This document shows, piece after piece, positions 37,541 to 45,057 of a DNA stretch of 64,000 bases. The translations under genes were made by a program, and so were the position numbers. Each line of letters opens with the position of its first letter. Positions within the stretch are counted from its first letter, which is position 1. The notes beneath the pieces were generated by a model. It saw nothing but the letters and a program-made list of their open reading frames with translations, searched no databases and was not told the origin of the DNA. Source of the stretch: Roseburia sp. CAG:10041_57 (GTDB lineage: Bacteria; Bacillota; Clostridia; Lachnospirales; Lachnospiraceae); NCBI GenBank assembly GCA_001916965.1, contig MNTL01000004.1:58379-122378 (forward strand). The letters run 5' to 3'.

Positions 37541-39127
37541 ATGAAATTTGATATTTTGGAAAAATGGAAGCGTAGAATGCCAAGACATACAAGGATATGC
37601 CTGATATCCGGTCTGTTGATTGGGTGGCTCACACATTTCTATATGTTTACACATAAATTACCGAACTGGGATGATCTTAATAATATAGGAGCACCCGGAA
37701 GTGGGGATTATCTGGGCAGATGGTTTTTGAAGTATATTCATCCGCTGGGAGGAAGATATAGTATTCCGGCAGTACATGGATTCCTCTTCGTTGTGTTTTT
37801 GGCAATTGCAGCGTGCTTTGTTCTGGAGATTGTACAGGTAAAGAGCACTACAGGGGCAATATTGGTTCCGGCGGTCATGGTGACATTTCCAAGTGTGGTC
37901 AGTACAATGACTTTTATGTTTATGGCACATACATCAGGAATTGCAATTATGATGACATGTGCAGCGGTATATTTACTGCGAAAGTACAAATATGGCTGGA
38001 TGCCTGCCACAATTATGCTGATATGTGTGTTGGGAACTTATCAGAGTTATATCAGTATCGCAATCGGGTTAATGCTTGCCGGCATGATAGTGGATCTTAT
38101 AAAAGGGAAAAAAGCAGATAAAGTGATCAGGAGCGGTTTCCTATGTGTAGGGATTCTGGTTGGGGCAGTCGTTGTATATATGCTGCTGTCACATGTTATA
38201 TATCCCAATCTGGATAATGAGTCATATGGTGGGGTAGGAAATATGGGACGGATTGAAATATCACAGGTTCCAACATTAATCGGAAGATGTTATAAACGTT
38301 TCCTTGAGTACTTTTTGTGGAAGCCATTTGCATTTGTTACAAAGACATCTCAGACTATGAATATCCTGGTATGTATTCTGGCGGTTGCATTGTTTGCATA
38401 TTTGGTGTGGAAGAAACGGCTTTATCGTAAATGGATGGAATTGACATTGTGTATCATACTTTGTGGGTTTATGCCACTGGCAGTCGCATTCATTTATTTT
38501 ATGGCCCCGGAAGTAGATTATTCTATGCTTATGTTTTATGGATATACATTAATTTATGTGCTTGTACTTGCAATGGCAGATATCTGCATGGCAGAATGGG
38601 AGCAGAACAGTGGCATAGGATTGAAAAAGTGGACAGAATATAGCCGTTATGGTCTTGTTATAGTAACAGCAGTGGTAGTGTTTATAAGCTGTTATGCGGA
38701 CTATCTGGTCACCAATAAAGCTTATTTAAGAATGGATATTGCAGTAAGCAGGGTAAATAATTATTTTAACCGGATCATTGCAAGTGTAGAGGCACAGGAT
38801 AACTATCAGAATGGCGATGATGTTACTTTCGTGGGAAATTTCTATTATAAAGAAAATCCAAGTGTGGTAGAATTTGATGTTATGGATTCTGAGTCATTGC
38901 GTGAACTTTCCGGTGTTGCCCTGGAAAACGGGTTGATGACATCAGGGGCAAGGGATAACTTTATCCGCCATTATGTTGGATTTGATATGGCGGATCTGTC
39001 AGAAGGAGATAAAGAAAAAATAGCTCAGACAACGGAGTTTAAGGAGATGCCGGATTATCCTGCACAGGGGTCGATTCAGAAATTAAATGGCATATGGGTA
39101 GTGAAATTATGCGATTATGAGGATTAG
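37541..39127 (+). CDS. GtrII-like glucosyltransferase membrane protein
   Basis: A 528-residue membrane protein, full-length paralogue of the gene at position 1. The start region MPRHTRICLISGLLIGWLTH leads into YMFTHKLPNWDDLNN and DYLGRWFLKYIHPLGG, the outer-loop acidic motif of GtrII-like enzymes. About ten helices and a periplasmic-type tail ending SIQKLNGIWVVKL follow. Members transfer glucose from polyprenyl phosphate onto surface polymers. GAAGAGGACAAGTGA precedes ATG 37541. Comparison with this gene shows that the copy at position 1 is cut by the window edge and not by mutation. Confidence 0.8.
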   Translation: MKFDILEKWKRRMPRHTRICLISGLLIGWLTHFYMFTHKLPNWDDLNNIGAPGSGDYLGRWFLKYIHPLGGRYSIPAVHGFLFVVFLAIAACFVLEIVQVKSTTGAILVPAVMVTFPSVVSTMTFMFMAHTSGIAIMMTCAAVYLLRKYKYGWMPATIMLICVLGTYQSYISIAIGLMLAGMIVDLIKGKKADKVIRSGFLCVGILVGAVVVYMLLSHVIYPNLDNESYGGVGNMGRIEISQVPTLIGRCYKRFLEYFLWKPFAFVTKTSQTMNILVCILAVALFAYLVWKKRLYRKWMELTLCIILCGFMPLAVAFIYFMAPEVDYSMLMFYGYTLIYVLVLAMADICMAEWEQNSGIGLKKWTEYSRYGLVIVTAVVVFISCYADYLVTNKAYLRMDIAVSRVNNYFNRIIASVEAQDNYQNGDDVTFVGNFYYKENPSVVEFDVMDSESLRELSGVALENGLMTSGARDNFIRHYVGFDMADLSEGDKEKIAQTTEFKEMPDYPAQGSIQKLNGIWVVKLCDYED

Positions 39128-39130
39128 AGA

Positions 39131-40243
39131 ATGACATTAGTAGTAGATTGTTTTAAATTAGTGCGTGGAGCAGGTAAGAGCATTGGTATTTATAATCTGG
39201 CTCTTAATATGGTAAGAAATCTGGTAGAAGAGAAGGAAAGAACCAAAGACAGTGAAATAAAACAGTGCAAAATAGTAGTTCTAGGTAACGCTTATAATGA
39301 ACAGGAATTCAATATACCAGGGGTGGAATTTGTGTGCATAGAGCATGATCCGTTAAATAAACTCAGGTGTATATGGTGGGAATTATTTGAGGTTTCATTT
39401 GCAGCCAGAAAATATCATGCTGATAAGATGATCCATCCACGTGGATATGCACCTATATTAAAAATGACAAAGGAATATATTGTTGTACATGATATGATTC
39501 CTTTTTACTATGATGAGCACTATAAAGGGTATTTTAATCGATTGGAAAACTTCTACATTATGTGGAGGTTAAAGGCTTCTATCCGGTCCTGTGACAGAGT
39601 GATCACGATTTCGGAGGCTTCCTGCAAGGATATATTGAATCGTGTAAAGGTGCCGAAGTCCAAGATTTCCGTAATTTATAATGGTTATAATAAGATTACT
39701 GAATTACCCGAATGTGTAGATAAGAGTAATTATATCATTGCTGTGACATCTAAATTGCCACATAAGAATGCTAAGGGGATCATAGAGGCTTATGAGGTTT
39801 ATTTTAAACAGTGTGAACATCCGTTACAGCTTAGGATCATAGGTATTGGAGATGTAGAACAATATGCACTTGAACCGCAGGCAAAGGAGAACATAAAATG
39901 TTATCAGTATATTGAGTCCAATGAAGAAATGCATAGAATGATCGCGGAAGCGAAAATATTCCTCTTTTTGCCTTTGATAGAGGGGTTTGGCTTCCCACCT
40001 GTAGAAGCGATGCAACTCGGGATACCGGTGGTATGTTCAAAAATGAGTTCGTTGCCGGAAGTAGTAGGGGATGCAGCCATACTGGTAGATCCGTGTGAAC
40101 CAGATGAGGTAGCAGATGCATTGGTGAAATTGCAGAATGATGCAAATAAGCAACAGGAGCTTATTGTTAAAGGATATCATAATGTAGAACGTTTTTCGTG
40201 GGACAAAACAGCTAATAAATATGCGGATATTGTAATGAAATAG
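39131..40243 (+). CDS. Glycosyltransferase family 4
   Basis: A 370-residue GT-B enzyme. Signature elements are RGAGKSIGIYNLALNM near the N-terminus, VHDMIPFYYDEHY, RVITISEAS, YIIAVTSKLPHKN opening the donor domain, and PLIEGFGFPPVEAMQLG with the E-x7-E pattern. It starts three bases after the stop of the GtrII-like gene and is the last gene of the rightward operon. It resembles enzymes that extend lipid-linked capsular or O-antigen-type glycans. Confidence 0.87.
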   Translation: MTLVVDCFKLVRGAGKSIGIYNLALNMVRNLVEEKERTKDSEIKQCKIVVLGNAYNEQEFNIPGVEFVCIEHDPLNKLRCIWWELFEVSFAARKYHADKMIHPRGYAPILKMTKEYIVVHDMIPFYYDEHYKGYFNRLENFYIMWRLKASIRSCDRVITISEASCKDILNRVKVPKSKISVIYNGYNKITELPECVDKSNYIIAVTSKLPHKNAKGIIEAYEVYFKQCEHPLQLRIIGIGDVEQYALEPQAKENIKCYQYIESNEEMHRMIAEAKIFLFLPLIEGFGFPPVEAMQLGIPVVCSKMSSLPEVVGDAAILVDPCEPDEVADALVKLQNDANKQQELIVKGYHNVERFSWDKTANKYADIVMK

Positions 40244-40309
40244 ATTTGATATTTATATATGATGAGTCTTGTTGAATACAGGCTATCTACTCTCTACCCA
40301 CATAAAAAT

Positions 40310-40338
40310 AGCGTAGCAGTCATTAAAGCTGCTACGCT
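40310..40338 (-). terminator. Rho-independent terminator for the leftward cold-shock-like gene
   Basis: Perfect 10-bp stem AGCGTAGCAG (40310-40319) with CTGCTACGCT (40329-40338) and a 9-base loop. On the minus strand the stem is followed by ATTTTT, as expected for termination of leftward transcripts. It may also slow rightward transcripts from the operon ending at 40243. Confidence 0.8.
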
Positions 40339-40352
40339 TAAAAGATCAACTT

Positions 40353-40668
40353 TTATAGGTCATTTTTCTTTAATTTTGTTATATTTTTAGCACCAATTCC
40401 TTTGGGTGTTAAATAGATTTTAAATGATACTCGGTCACCTACACTGATACCCTCATATGCATTATTTTTTGAAAAGAACAGAGCATTTTTATTGGTATGC
40501 TTTGCATTTGATATGCTTTGCATTTGATATAAAACCATATGTATCTTTTATCTTTACCACTACACCTTCATTTTCAGATTTAATTTCACTGGCTTCATCT
40601 CTGAATGTTGATAAGTTAGAATAAATTGAAAACATTTCTACACGAGTGCCTAAATTTAACTTTTGCAT
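40353..40668 (-). pseudogene. Cold-shock-domain-like small protein broken by a 16-bp tandem duplication
   Basis: From the ATG at 40668 the frame reads MQKLNLGTRVEMFSIYSNL, then EGVVVKIKDTYGFISNAKH, and runs out of frame. Removing one copy of a 16-base duplication (40496-40527) restores NAKHTNKNALFFSKNNAYEG, ISVGDRVSFKIYLTPKG and IGAKNITKLKKNDL. The restored 99-residue protein has the G-x-V..YGFI..LFF and VGDRVSFK pattern of a cold-shock/OB-fold nucleic-acid-binding protein. Because the only lesion is a perfect tandem duplication, loss of one copy by slippage would restore the gene. Confidence 0.75.
40496..40527. repeat. Perfect 2 x 16-bp tandem duplication inside the cold-shock-like gene
   Basis: Unit TATGCTTTGCATTTGA at 40496-40511 and again at 40512-40527. 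Each unit contains the 8-base palindrome ATGCAAAG/CTTTGCAT in part. As 16 is not a multiple of three, copy number sets the frame: one copy is in frame, two are out. Confidence 0.93.
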
Positions 40669-40722
40669 AATAATTTTATAATGTTCCTTTCTGAAAATTT
40701 TATATGTGGTAATCGTTAGATT

Positions 40723-41277
40723 TTATTCAATAATTGTATAAAAGTGTTCTGCAAATTTTGAAACAGCGATTAATGTTGTAGTACATGAAATAACAAAGAG
40801 TGCAGAAGTATGATCTGTAAGATACATGATGCCACTGATTACAATAATGAGCCCAAGCAGAATACATACCTGCTTGGGAAAACTGTCTTCAGGAGCATGC
40901 CTATAGTCTTTATAAACCTGAAAAAGAATTACTCCAATGGACAGCGCAAGTATTATAAAGGATATCCATGGAGCAGGGGTAAATAATCTAACAAGTATAA
41001 GAATACATAATAACGTCATAAGAGATAAAAGAAAACATGATTTGTAAGTTTTAAGATGAAGACCACCAAGATAAGATCGTAATGGAATGAATATGGCAAA
41101 GAAGAGACATCCTTCAAGAGGCATCTTGAAGAGTGCAATAACGATAATGCTTACCAGAATAGACAAGCCATGTTCAAACATCATTTGTATGCCATAGCTG
41201 TATATGTTGTATTGCTCTTTACTGATATAATTGTGGGATAATAAATAATTTGATAATGCACGACAAAGATTTTCCAT
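40723..41277 (-). CDS. agrB: AgrB-type membrane cysteine endopeptidase
   Basis: A 184-residue membrane protein of the accessory gene regulator B family. It processes an AgrD precursor and helps form the cyclic autoinducing peptide. The catalytic pair is His74 and Cys81 in RSYLGGLHLKTYKSC, at nearly the same residue numbers as in staphylococcal AgrB. Four to six helices follow. AGAAAGG lies upstream of the ATG. It is divergent from the response-regulator and kinase genes, with a 195-base shared regulatory region. Its likely substrate is the peptide encoded at 43598-43744. Confidence 0.9.
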   Translation of the reverse strand: MENLCRALSNYLLSHNYISKEQYNIYSYGIQMMFEHGLSILVSIIVIALFKMPLEGCLFFAIFIPLRSYLGGLHLKTYKSCFLLSLMTLLCILILVRLFTPAPWISFIILALSIGVILFQVYKDYRHAPEDSFPKQVCILLGLIIVISGIMYLTDHTSALFVISCTTTLIAVSKFAEHFYTIIE

Positions 41278-41472
41278 AGCTTGCCTTTCTGAATAAAGCT
41301 TACGCAGGTAATTATAATGCGATATATAATTAAAAAGTTAAAGAAGTTGAAAATAAGAAGTTATATGTAAAAATTAATATATTGCTTAGTATCTGCCCTT
41401 TTAAGAATATGAGTCTCACATAGGAAAAAGGTATTATATAATGTAAATATCAATAGATAGGGAGCAATACGA
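41278..41472. promoter_or_regulatory. Divergent agr control region with LytTR-site-like repeats
   Basis: Between agrB (left) and the LytTR regulator (right). Three AAGTT(A/G) repeats at 41335, 41344 and 41358 resemble LytTR-type binding half-sites. The first and third start 23 bases apart, near the usual two-turn spacing. A leftward -10 (TATAAT, complement of 41311-41316) and a rightward -10 (TATAAT, 41437-41442) flank them. The rightward promoter has a poor -35, typical of activator-dependent promoters. Autoregulation is inferred. Confidence 0.45.
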
Positions 41473-42189
41473 ATGATACAAATAGCAATATGTGACGATG
41501 ACATGACAACAACTTCTCAAATTGAAGAATATATTAGGCAGATTGAAATAGAACAACATATACAGGTACAATACCGTATTTTCTTTGATGGAAAATCTTT
41601 TATGCAAAGTGTTGAGAGTGGGGAAGCATATGATCTGATTTATTTAGATGTTGAAATGCCTCTGATGAAGGGCTTGGATGTTGCAAAGAAATTAAGAGAA
41701 ATGGAAATATCGTCTTTAATTATTTATATTTCCAATTATGAGACATACTGTGAATCCATGATTGAAACGGAACCGTTCCGGTTCCTGAGAAAGCCAATCA
41801 ATGACGTGGATCTGTTTAGAAAATACTTTATGAGTGCGTATAAGAAACTGGAAAATAGAAATGAGTATTATACATATTCCTATAAGAAAATTCATCATAA
41901 AATAAATATTAACGATATTATGTATTTTGAAAGCAACAATAGAAAAATATGTATACATACAAATGGAAATCAGGAAAACAATATATTTTATGGTCAACTG
42001 GATAAGGTTGAAAAGGAGTTGGAATCCAAGTCATGTACATTCATTCGGATTCATCAGTCTTATCTGGTAAACAGTACGTATATCAACACGGTACAGCATG
42101 ATGCAGTCATTCTGGAGAATAAAGATGAACTTCCAATCAGCGAAAAACGTCAAAAGGAGATACAGAGAAAGCTATTTCTGGAGAGATAG
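41473..42189 (+). CDS. agrA: AgrA-like LytTR response regulator
   Basis: A 238-residue regulator. The N-terminal receiver domain has the acidic pocket ICDDD, the phospho-acceptor Asp in LIYLDVEMPLMKG, and the conserved Lys in RFLRKPIND. The C-terminal LytTR DNA-binding domain has HHKININDIMYFESNNR, FIRIHQSYLVNSTYI and LPISEKRQKEI. It should receive phosphate from the adjacent histidine kinase and activate agr and surface genes. GATAGGGAG precedes ATG 41473. Targets cannot be fixed from sequence alone. Confidence 0.92.
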   Translation: MIQIAICDDDMTTTSQIEEYIRQIEIEQHIQVQYRIFFDGKSFMQSVESGEAYDLIYLDVEMPLMKGLDVAKKLREMEISSLIIYISNYETYCESMIETEPFRFLRKPINDVDLFRKYFMSAYKKLENRNEYYTYSYKKIHHKININDIMYFESNNRKICIHTNGNQENNIFYGQLDKVEKELESKSCTFIRIHQSYLVNSTYINTVQHDAVILENKDELPISEKRQKEIQRKLFLER

Positions 42190-42205
42190 GTGGAGAATAT
42201 AAGCA

Positions 42206-43492
42206 ATGATATATGATCAGATTATAAATATATTGATGGTTGCCTTTGGAACTGAAATAGTAAGACTTTATTTCCAGGTATTTTGCTGGAAGAGAAGAAA
42301 TCCACATAAAGCAAGATGGGGTGTATGGCTTTTGTATGTCGTTTTTCAAATAATAATCATGATATACAATGCCAGTCATCCGTTGGCTATATTGATAATA
42401 AATATTCTGTTGGCTTTTCTAATATGCAAATTGACATACGATGTGGAGTTCAAGCTTGCGGTATTTCTGGCTGGAACATTATACGTAGTATGGATGTTAG
42501 TAGAGGTAGCCACAAATTATGCATTGACATTGACTGGAGTTGCACTACAAGAGAATGGATTTATAGTAGGAGTTATTATTTCCAAGATTGTTATGTATAT
42601 TCTACTGCTTATAATGAGCAGATATACAAAAGCGGATTATATGGCTAATCTGCCATTCAAATACTGGCTGAGTTTATTTACAGTTCCTGTTGTAACAATA
42701 TTTATAATCCATAATTCATTTATGATAACTGTTGGCAGCGATAGAAGTGTATTCTTTTTTACGTCAACAGTTTTATTGATTTGGGTTAATTATATGATTT
42801 TTGATGTGTATAACAGGCTGGGAAAGCAAATGCTGGATGACAGAAGGCTGTTAATATACGAGCAACAATTGAAGATCTGTGAGCAGCAGGCTAATACAAG
42901 AGAACAGGCTTATCAGGAGACTGCAAGGTTAAGACATGATCTGAAACAGTATTTATTGGCATTGTTTACTGATATAGAAGCAAAAGACTATGATTTGGCA
43001 CAAAGTAAGATACAGGAGCTACTGGATCAGAATCAGATATACCGTCAGGAAGTTGTACATAGCGGAAATATCTGTATAGATGCATTATTAAGTTATAAAC
43101 ATGCAGAGACAATACAGAAGAAGATAAAGGCGGAGTATGAGGTATCAGTTATACCGGAGCTGCCTTTTGAACGGGGTGACTTATGTGTTATTCTGGGAAA
43201 TTTGCTGGACAATGCAATAGAGGCAGCATCTAAAGTGGAGAACTCTGAAAAATGGATGAGGACACAGATCCAATATAATAAAGGCTGCATCCTAATTGTC
43301 ATAGAAAATGCATGTAATGATAAATTTATTAATTATGATCATGATAGATATCTGACAACAAAATCGGATAAAGCAGAGCATGGTATAGGACTGGAATCAG
43401 TTCGGTATACTGTAGAAAAATATCATGGAACGGTAGAAATCGAGAAAAAAGAATCTATATTTAAAGTAACTGTATTTATGTATGCTAAATAA
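42206..43492 (+). CDS. agrC: AgrC-like GHKL sensor histidine kinase
   Basis: A 428-residue kinase. Six or seven helices (residues 1-205) form a peptide-sensing membrane domain. A coiled linker (YEQQLKICEQQANTREQ) leads to the H-box RLRHDLKQYLLAL, N-box VILGNLLDNAIEAA and G-box HGIGLESVRYTVEKYHG. This is the AgrC/GHKL type that senses cyclic peptide pheromones. It starts 16 bases after the response regulator and is clearly co-transcribed. The agrD-like gene follows 105 bases later. Confidence 0.92.
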   Translation: MIYDQIINILMVAFGTEIVRLYFQVFCWKRRNPHKARWGVWLLYVVFQIIIMIYNASHPLAILIINILLAFLICKLTYDVEFKLAVFLAGTLYVVWMLVEVATNYALTLTGVALQENGFIVGVIISKIVMYILLLIMSRYTKADYMANLPFKYWLSLFTVPVVTIFIIHNSFMITVGSDRSVFFFTSTVLLIWVNYMIFDVYNRLGKQMLDDRRLLIYEQQLKICEQQANTREQAYQETARLRHDLKQYLLALFTDIEAKDYDLAQSKIQELLDQNQIYRQEVVHSGNICIDALLSYKHAETIQKKIKAEYEVSVIPELPFERGDLCVILGNLLDNAIEAASKVENSEKWMRTQIQYNKGCILIVIENACNDKFINYDHDRYLTTKSDKAEHGIGLESVRYTVEKYHGTVEIEKKESIFKVTVFMYAK

Positions 43493-43597
43493 TGTCTGCA
43501 AAAATTACATATAAACCAGTAATTTCATCAACACTAATTCAAATGCTTCACGCTGAATTATTATAAATACATAAAATTTTATAAAGGGGTGAAGACT

Positions 43598-43744
43598 TTG
43601 AAGAAAATTAGAAATTGCCAGTTTATTTTTCAGACCATTACGTCTTTGGCTTTCTCACTTGCAGTAGTGGCAGCCAACACAAGATGTGCATACATCTATC
43701 ACCAGCCTAAAAAGCCGGAAGAATTAAAAACATTAAGAAAATAA
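43598..43744 (+). CDS. agrD: AgrD-like cyclic autoinducing peptide precursor
   Basis: A 48-codon gene starting at TTG 43598 with AAAGGGGTG upstream. The peptide has an amphipathic N-terminal helix (KKIRNCQFIFQTITSLAFSL), the small-residue region AVVAANT, then Cys30 in TRCAYIY, followed by the AgrD-type basic/acidic tail HQPKKPEELKTLRK. By analogy with staphylococcal AgrD, AgrB would cut after Tyr34 and form a thiolactone between Cys30 and Tyr34 (ring C-A-Y-I-Y). The N-terminal cut is unknown. A strong terminator follows 45 bases downstream. Confidence 0.88.
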   Translation: MKKIRNCQFIFQTITSLAFSLAVVAANTRCAYIYHQPKKPEELKTLRK

Positions 43745-43788
43745 AATCTATGGATATGAATTGAATTCATTAAGGCGTAAGGTGCATA

Positions 43789-43836
43789 AATCAGCTATTT
43801 TAGGGAAAGAATTTCCCCTATGATAGCTGATTTTTT
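43789..43836 (+). terminator. Rho-independent terminator after agrD
   Basis: Outer stem AATCAGCTAT (43789-43798) with ATAGCTGATT (43823-43832), inner GGGAAA/TTTCCC, then a run of T. It ends the agrA-agrC-agrD transcript. Confidence 0.9.
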
Positions 43837-43837
43837 A

Positions 43838-43921
43838 ATACATCTATTCTTGGGATAGCGGCTATCATTACTAAATTCGTAATTATCTCCAAACACAAAA
43901 TCTGTAAGAGACATATTGAAT
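43838..43921 (-). pseudogene. Signal peptidase I box E fragment
   Basis: On the minus strand this reads TDFVFGDNYEFSNDSRYPKN, matching the signal peptidase box E (GDNxxxSxDSR) seen in the intact gene at 25471-25956. No start, catalytic Ser/Lys or flanking coding region remains. It is probably the last remnant of a deleted signal peptidase gene, now between a terminator and a secreted-protein gene. Confidence 0.6.
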
Positions 43922-43995
43922 AACTTTGGAATAAACTGTAAAATATAAGTACAGATTTAATATTGTATAAGGAGTACCTTGGAAAGGAGATACTT

Positions 43996-45000
43996 ATGAA
44001 GAAGTTAATTGGAGTTTTATGTGCTGTTCTAATTACGTGTATTTCAATTTGCCCTATAAGTGTATATGCAGAATCACAAGGTCCGGTATGGACGTCCAAT
44101 GGTGGTAATACGTGGACATATACAGATGGACAGTCAACGAATCTGACAGCTAAGGTTATGAATGATACACTTTACATTATGGGAACAGGTGCGGTGCCCG
44201 CTTATAGCAGGGATTGTCTTGGTAATAGACCATGGCATAATAGTGCAGTGACAAGTATTGTGTTTTATAGGGGAATTACAGCTGTTGGTGCGGAAGCATT
44301 TTCTAATTTGAAGACAGTGAGACAAGTTACAATGCCTGTTAATATCTATATAGAAGATGCAACGGCTTTTGGTGGTCTGTATGAGGAATGTCAGTTTAAT
44401 ATTCAGGGAATGGATATGGTAAGTAAAGACATCGGTAACATTCCATACAATACTTTAGACAGTATGATTCCTATGATGAAGCAGTATACTTCGTATCGAT
44501 TCATCCTGGATAATTATTATATGATTGGTCTGGCACAGCAGGATGCAGGTGGAACACTGAAGAATCTTTACCCGAGTGATGCACTAAGTACTGCACATAA
44601 TAAGGATTATCCGTTGATTGACTGTTCCAGTAAATTAACGATGGCAAATAGTTATGGACAGGAAGTAGGAAGCTTGACTATAAATTGCAGACAGCAGGGT
44701 GTAGCTGCTATGGAAGCTTTTTCATTGGTAATTGGGGATAATCAGTATGTGGCATCTTATAATATGTCCATGAGCAATAGGCAGGGAGTTGTGAGGCATA
44801 CAGCTTCCCCAATGCAGTATACTATGGCAGTGCCGGCAGCATATCAGTATCCAGGCAGACGATTTACTTTAATTCAGCTGGGAAATGGAGTAATCAATAT
44901 GCTTGCTGATGAAGATGCGGATGATGCTACAGTAACGTTTACGACAGATTACATTTCAACAGCATATGCATTGGTGTATACAGACGTAATTGGACAGTAA
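43996..45000 (+). CDS. Secreted protein with BspA-like leucine-rich repeat region
   Basis: About 334 residues from ATG 43996 (AAAGGAG at 43983-43989). A signal peptide (KKLIGVLCAVLITCISICPISVYA) is followed by a region of BspA/LRR-5-like character (DTLYIMGTGAVPAY, WHNSAVTSIVFYRGITAVG, AEAFSNLKTVRQVTMP), then a beta-rich domain without a family match. No LPXTG, membrane anchor or choline-binding repeat is seen, so it is probably released. Its position just after agrD suggests, but does not show, agr control. Confidence 0.75.
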   Translation: MKKLIGVLCAVLITCISICPISVYAESQGPVWTSNGGNTWTYTDGQSTNLTAKVMNDTLYIMGTGAVPAYSRDCLGNRPWHNSAVTSIVFYRGITAVGAEAFSNLKTVRQVTMPVNIYIEDATAFGGLYEECQFNIQGMDMVSKDIGNIPYNTLDSMIPMMKQYTSYRFILDNYYMIGLAQQDAGGTLKNLYPSDALSTAHNKDYPLIDCSSKLTMANSYGQEVGSLTINCRQQGVAAMEAFSLVIGDNQYVASYNMSMSNRQGVVRHTASPMQYTMAVPAAYQYPGRRFTLIQLGNGVINMLADEDADDATVTFTTDYISTAYALVYTDVIGQ

Positions 45001-45012
45001 ACAGAACACAAT

Positions 45013-45042
45013 ACATCCGACATAATTGCCGGATGTTATTTT
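45013..45042 (+). terminator. Terminator after the secreted protein gene
   Basis: Stem ACATCCG (45013-45019) with CGGATGT (45030-45036), 10-base loop, then TATTTT. Confidence 0.75.
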
Positions 45043-45057
45043 AAAAGGGATAAAGTT

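Noticed and set aside
37298..38121. Several 90-118 codon frames on the opposite strand or other frames near 37.3-38.1 kb
   Set aside because: They are shadows of the DUF6020 and GtrII-like genes, with atypical composition and no start signals.
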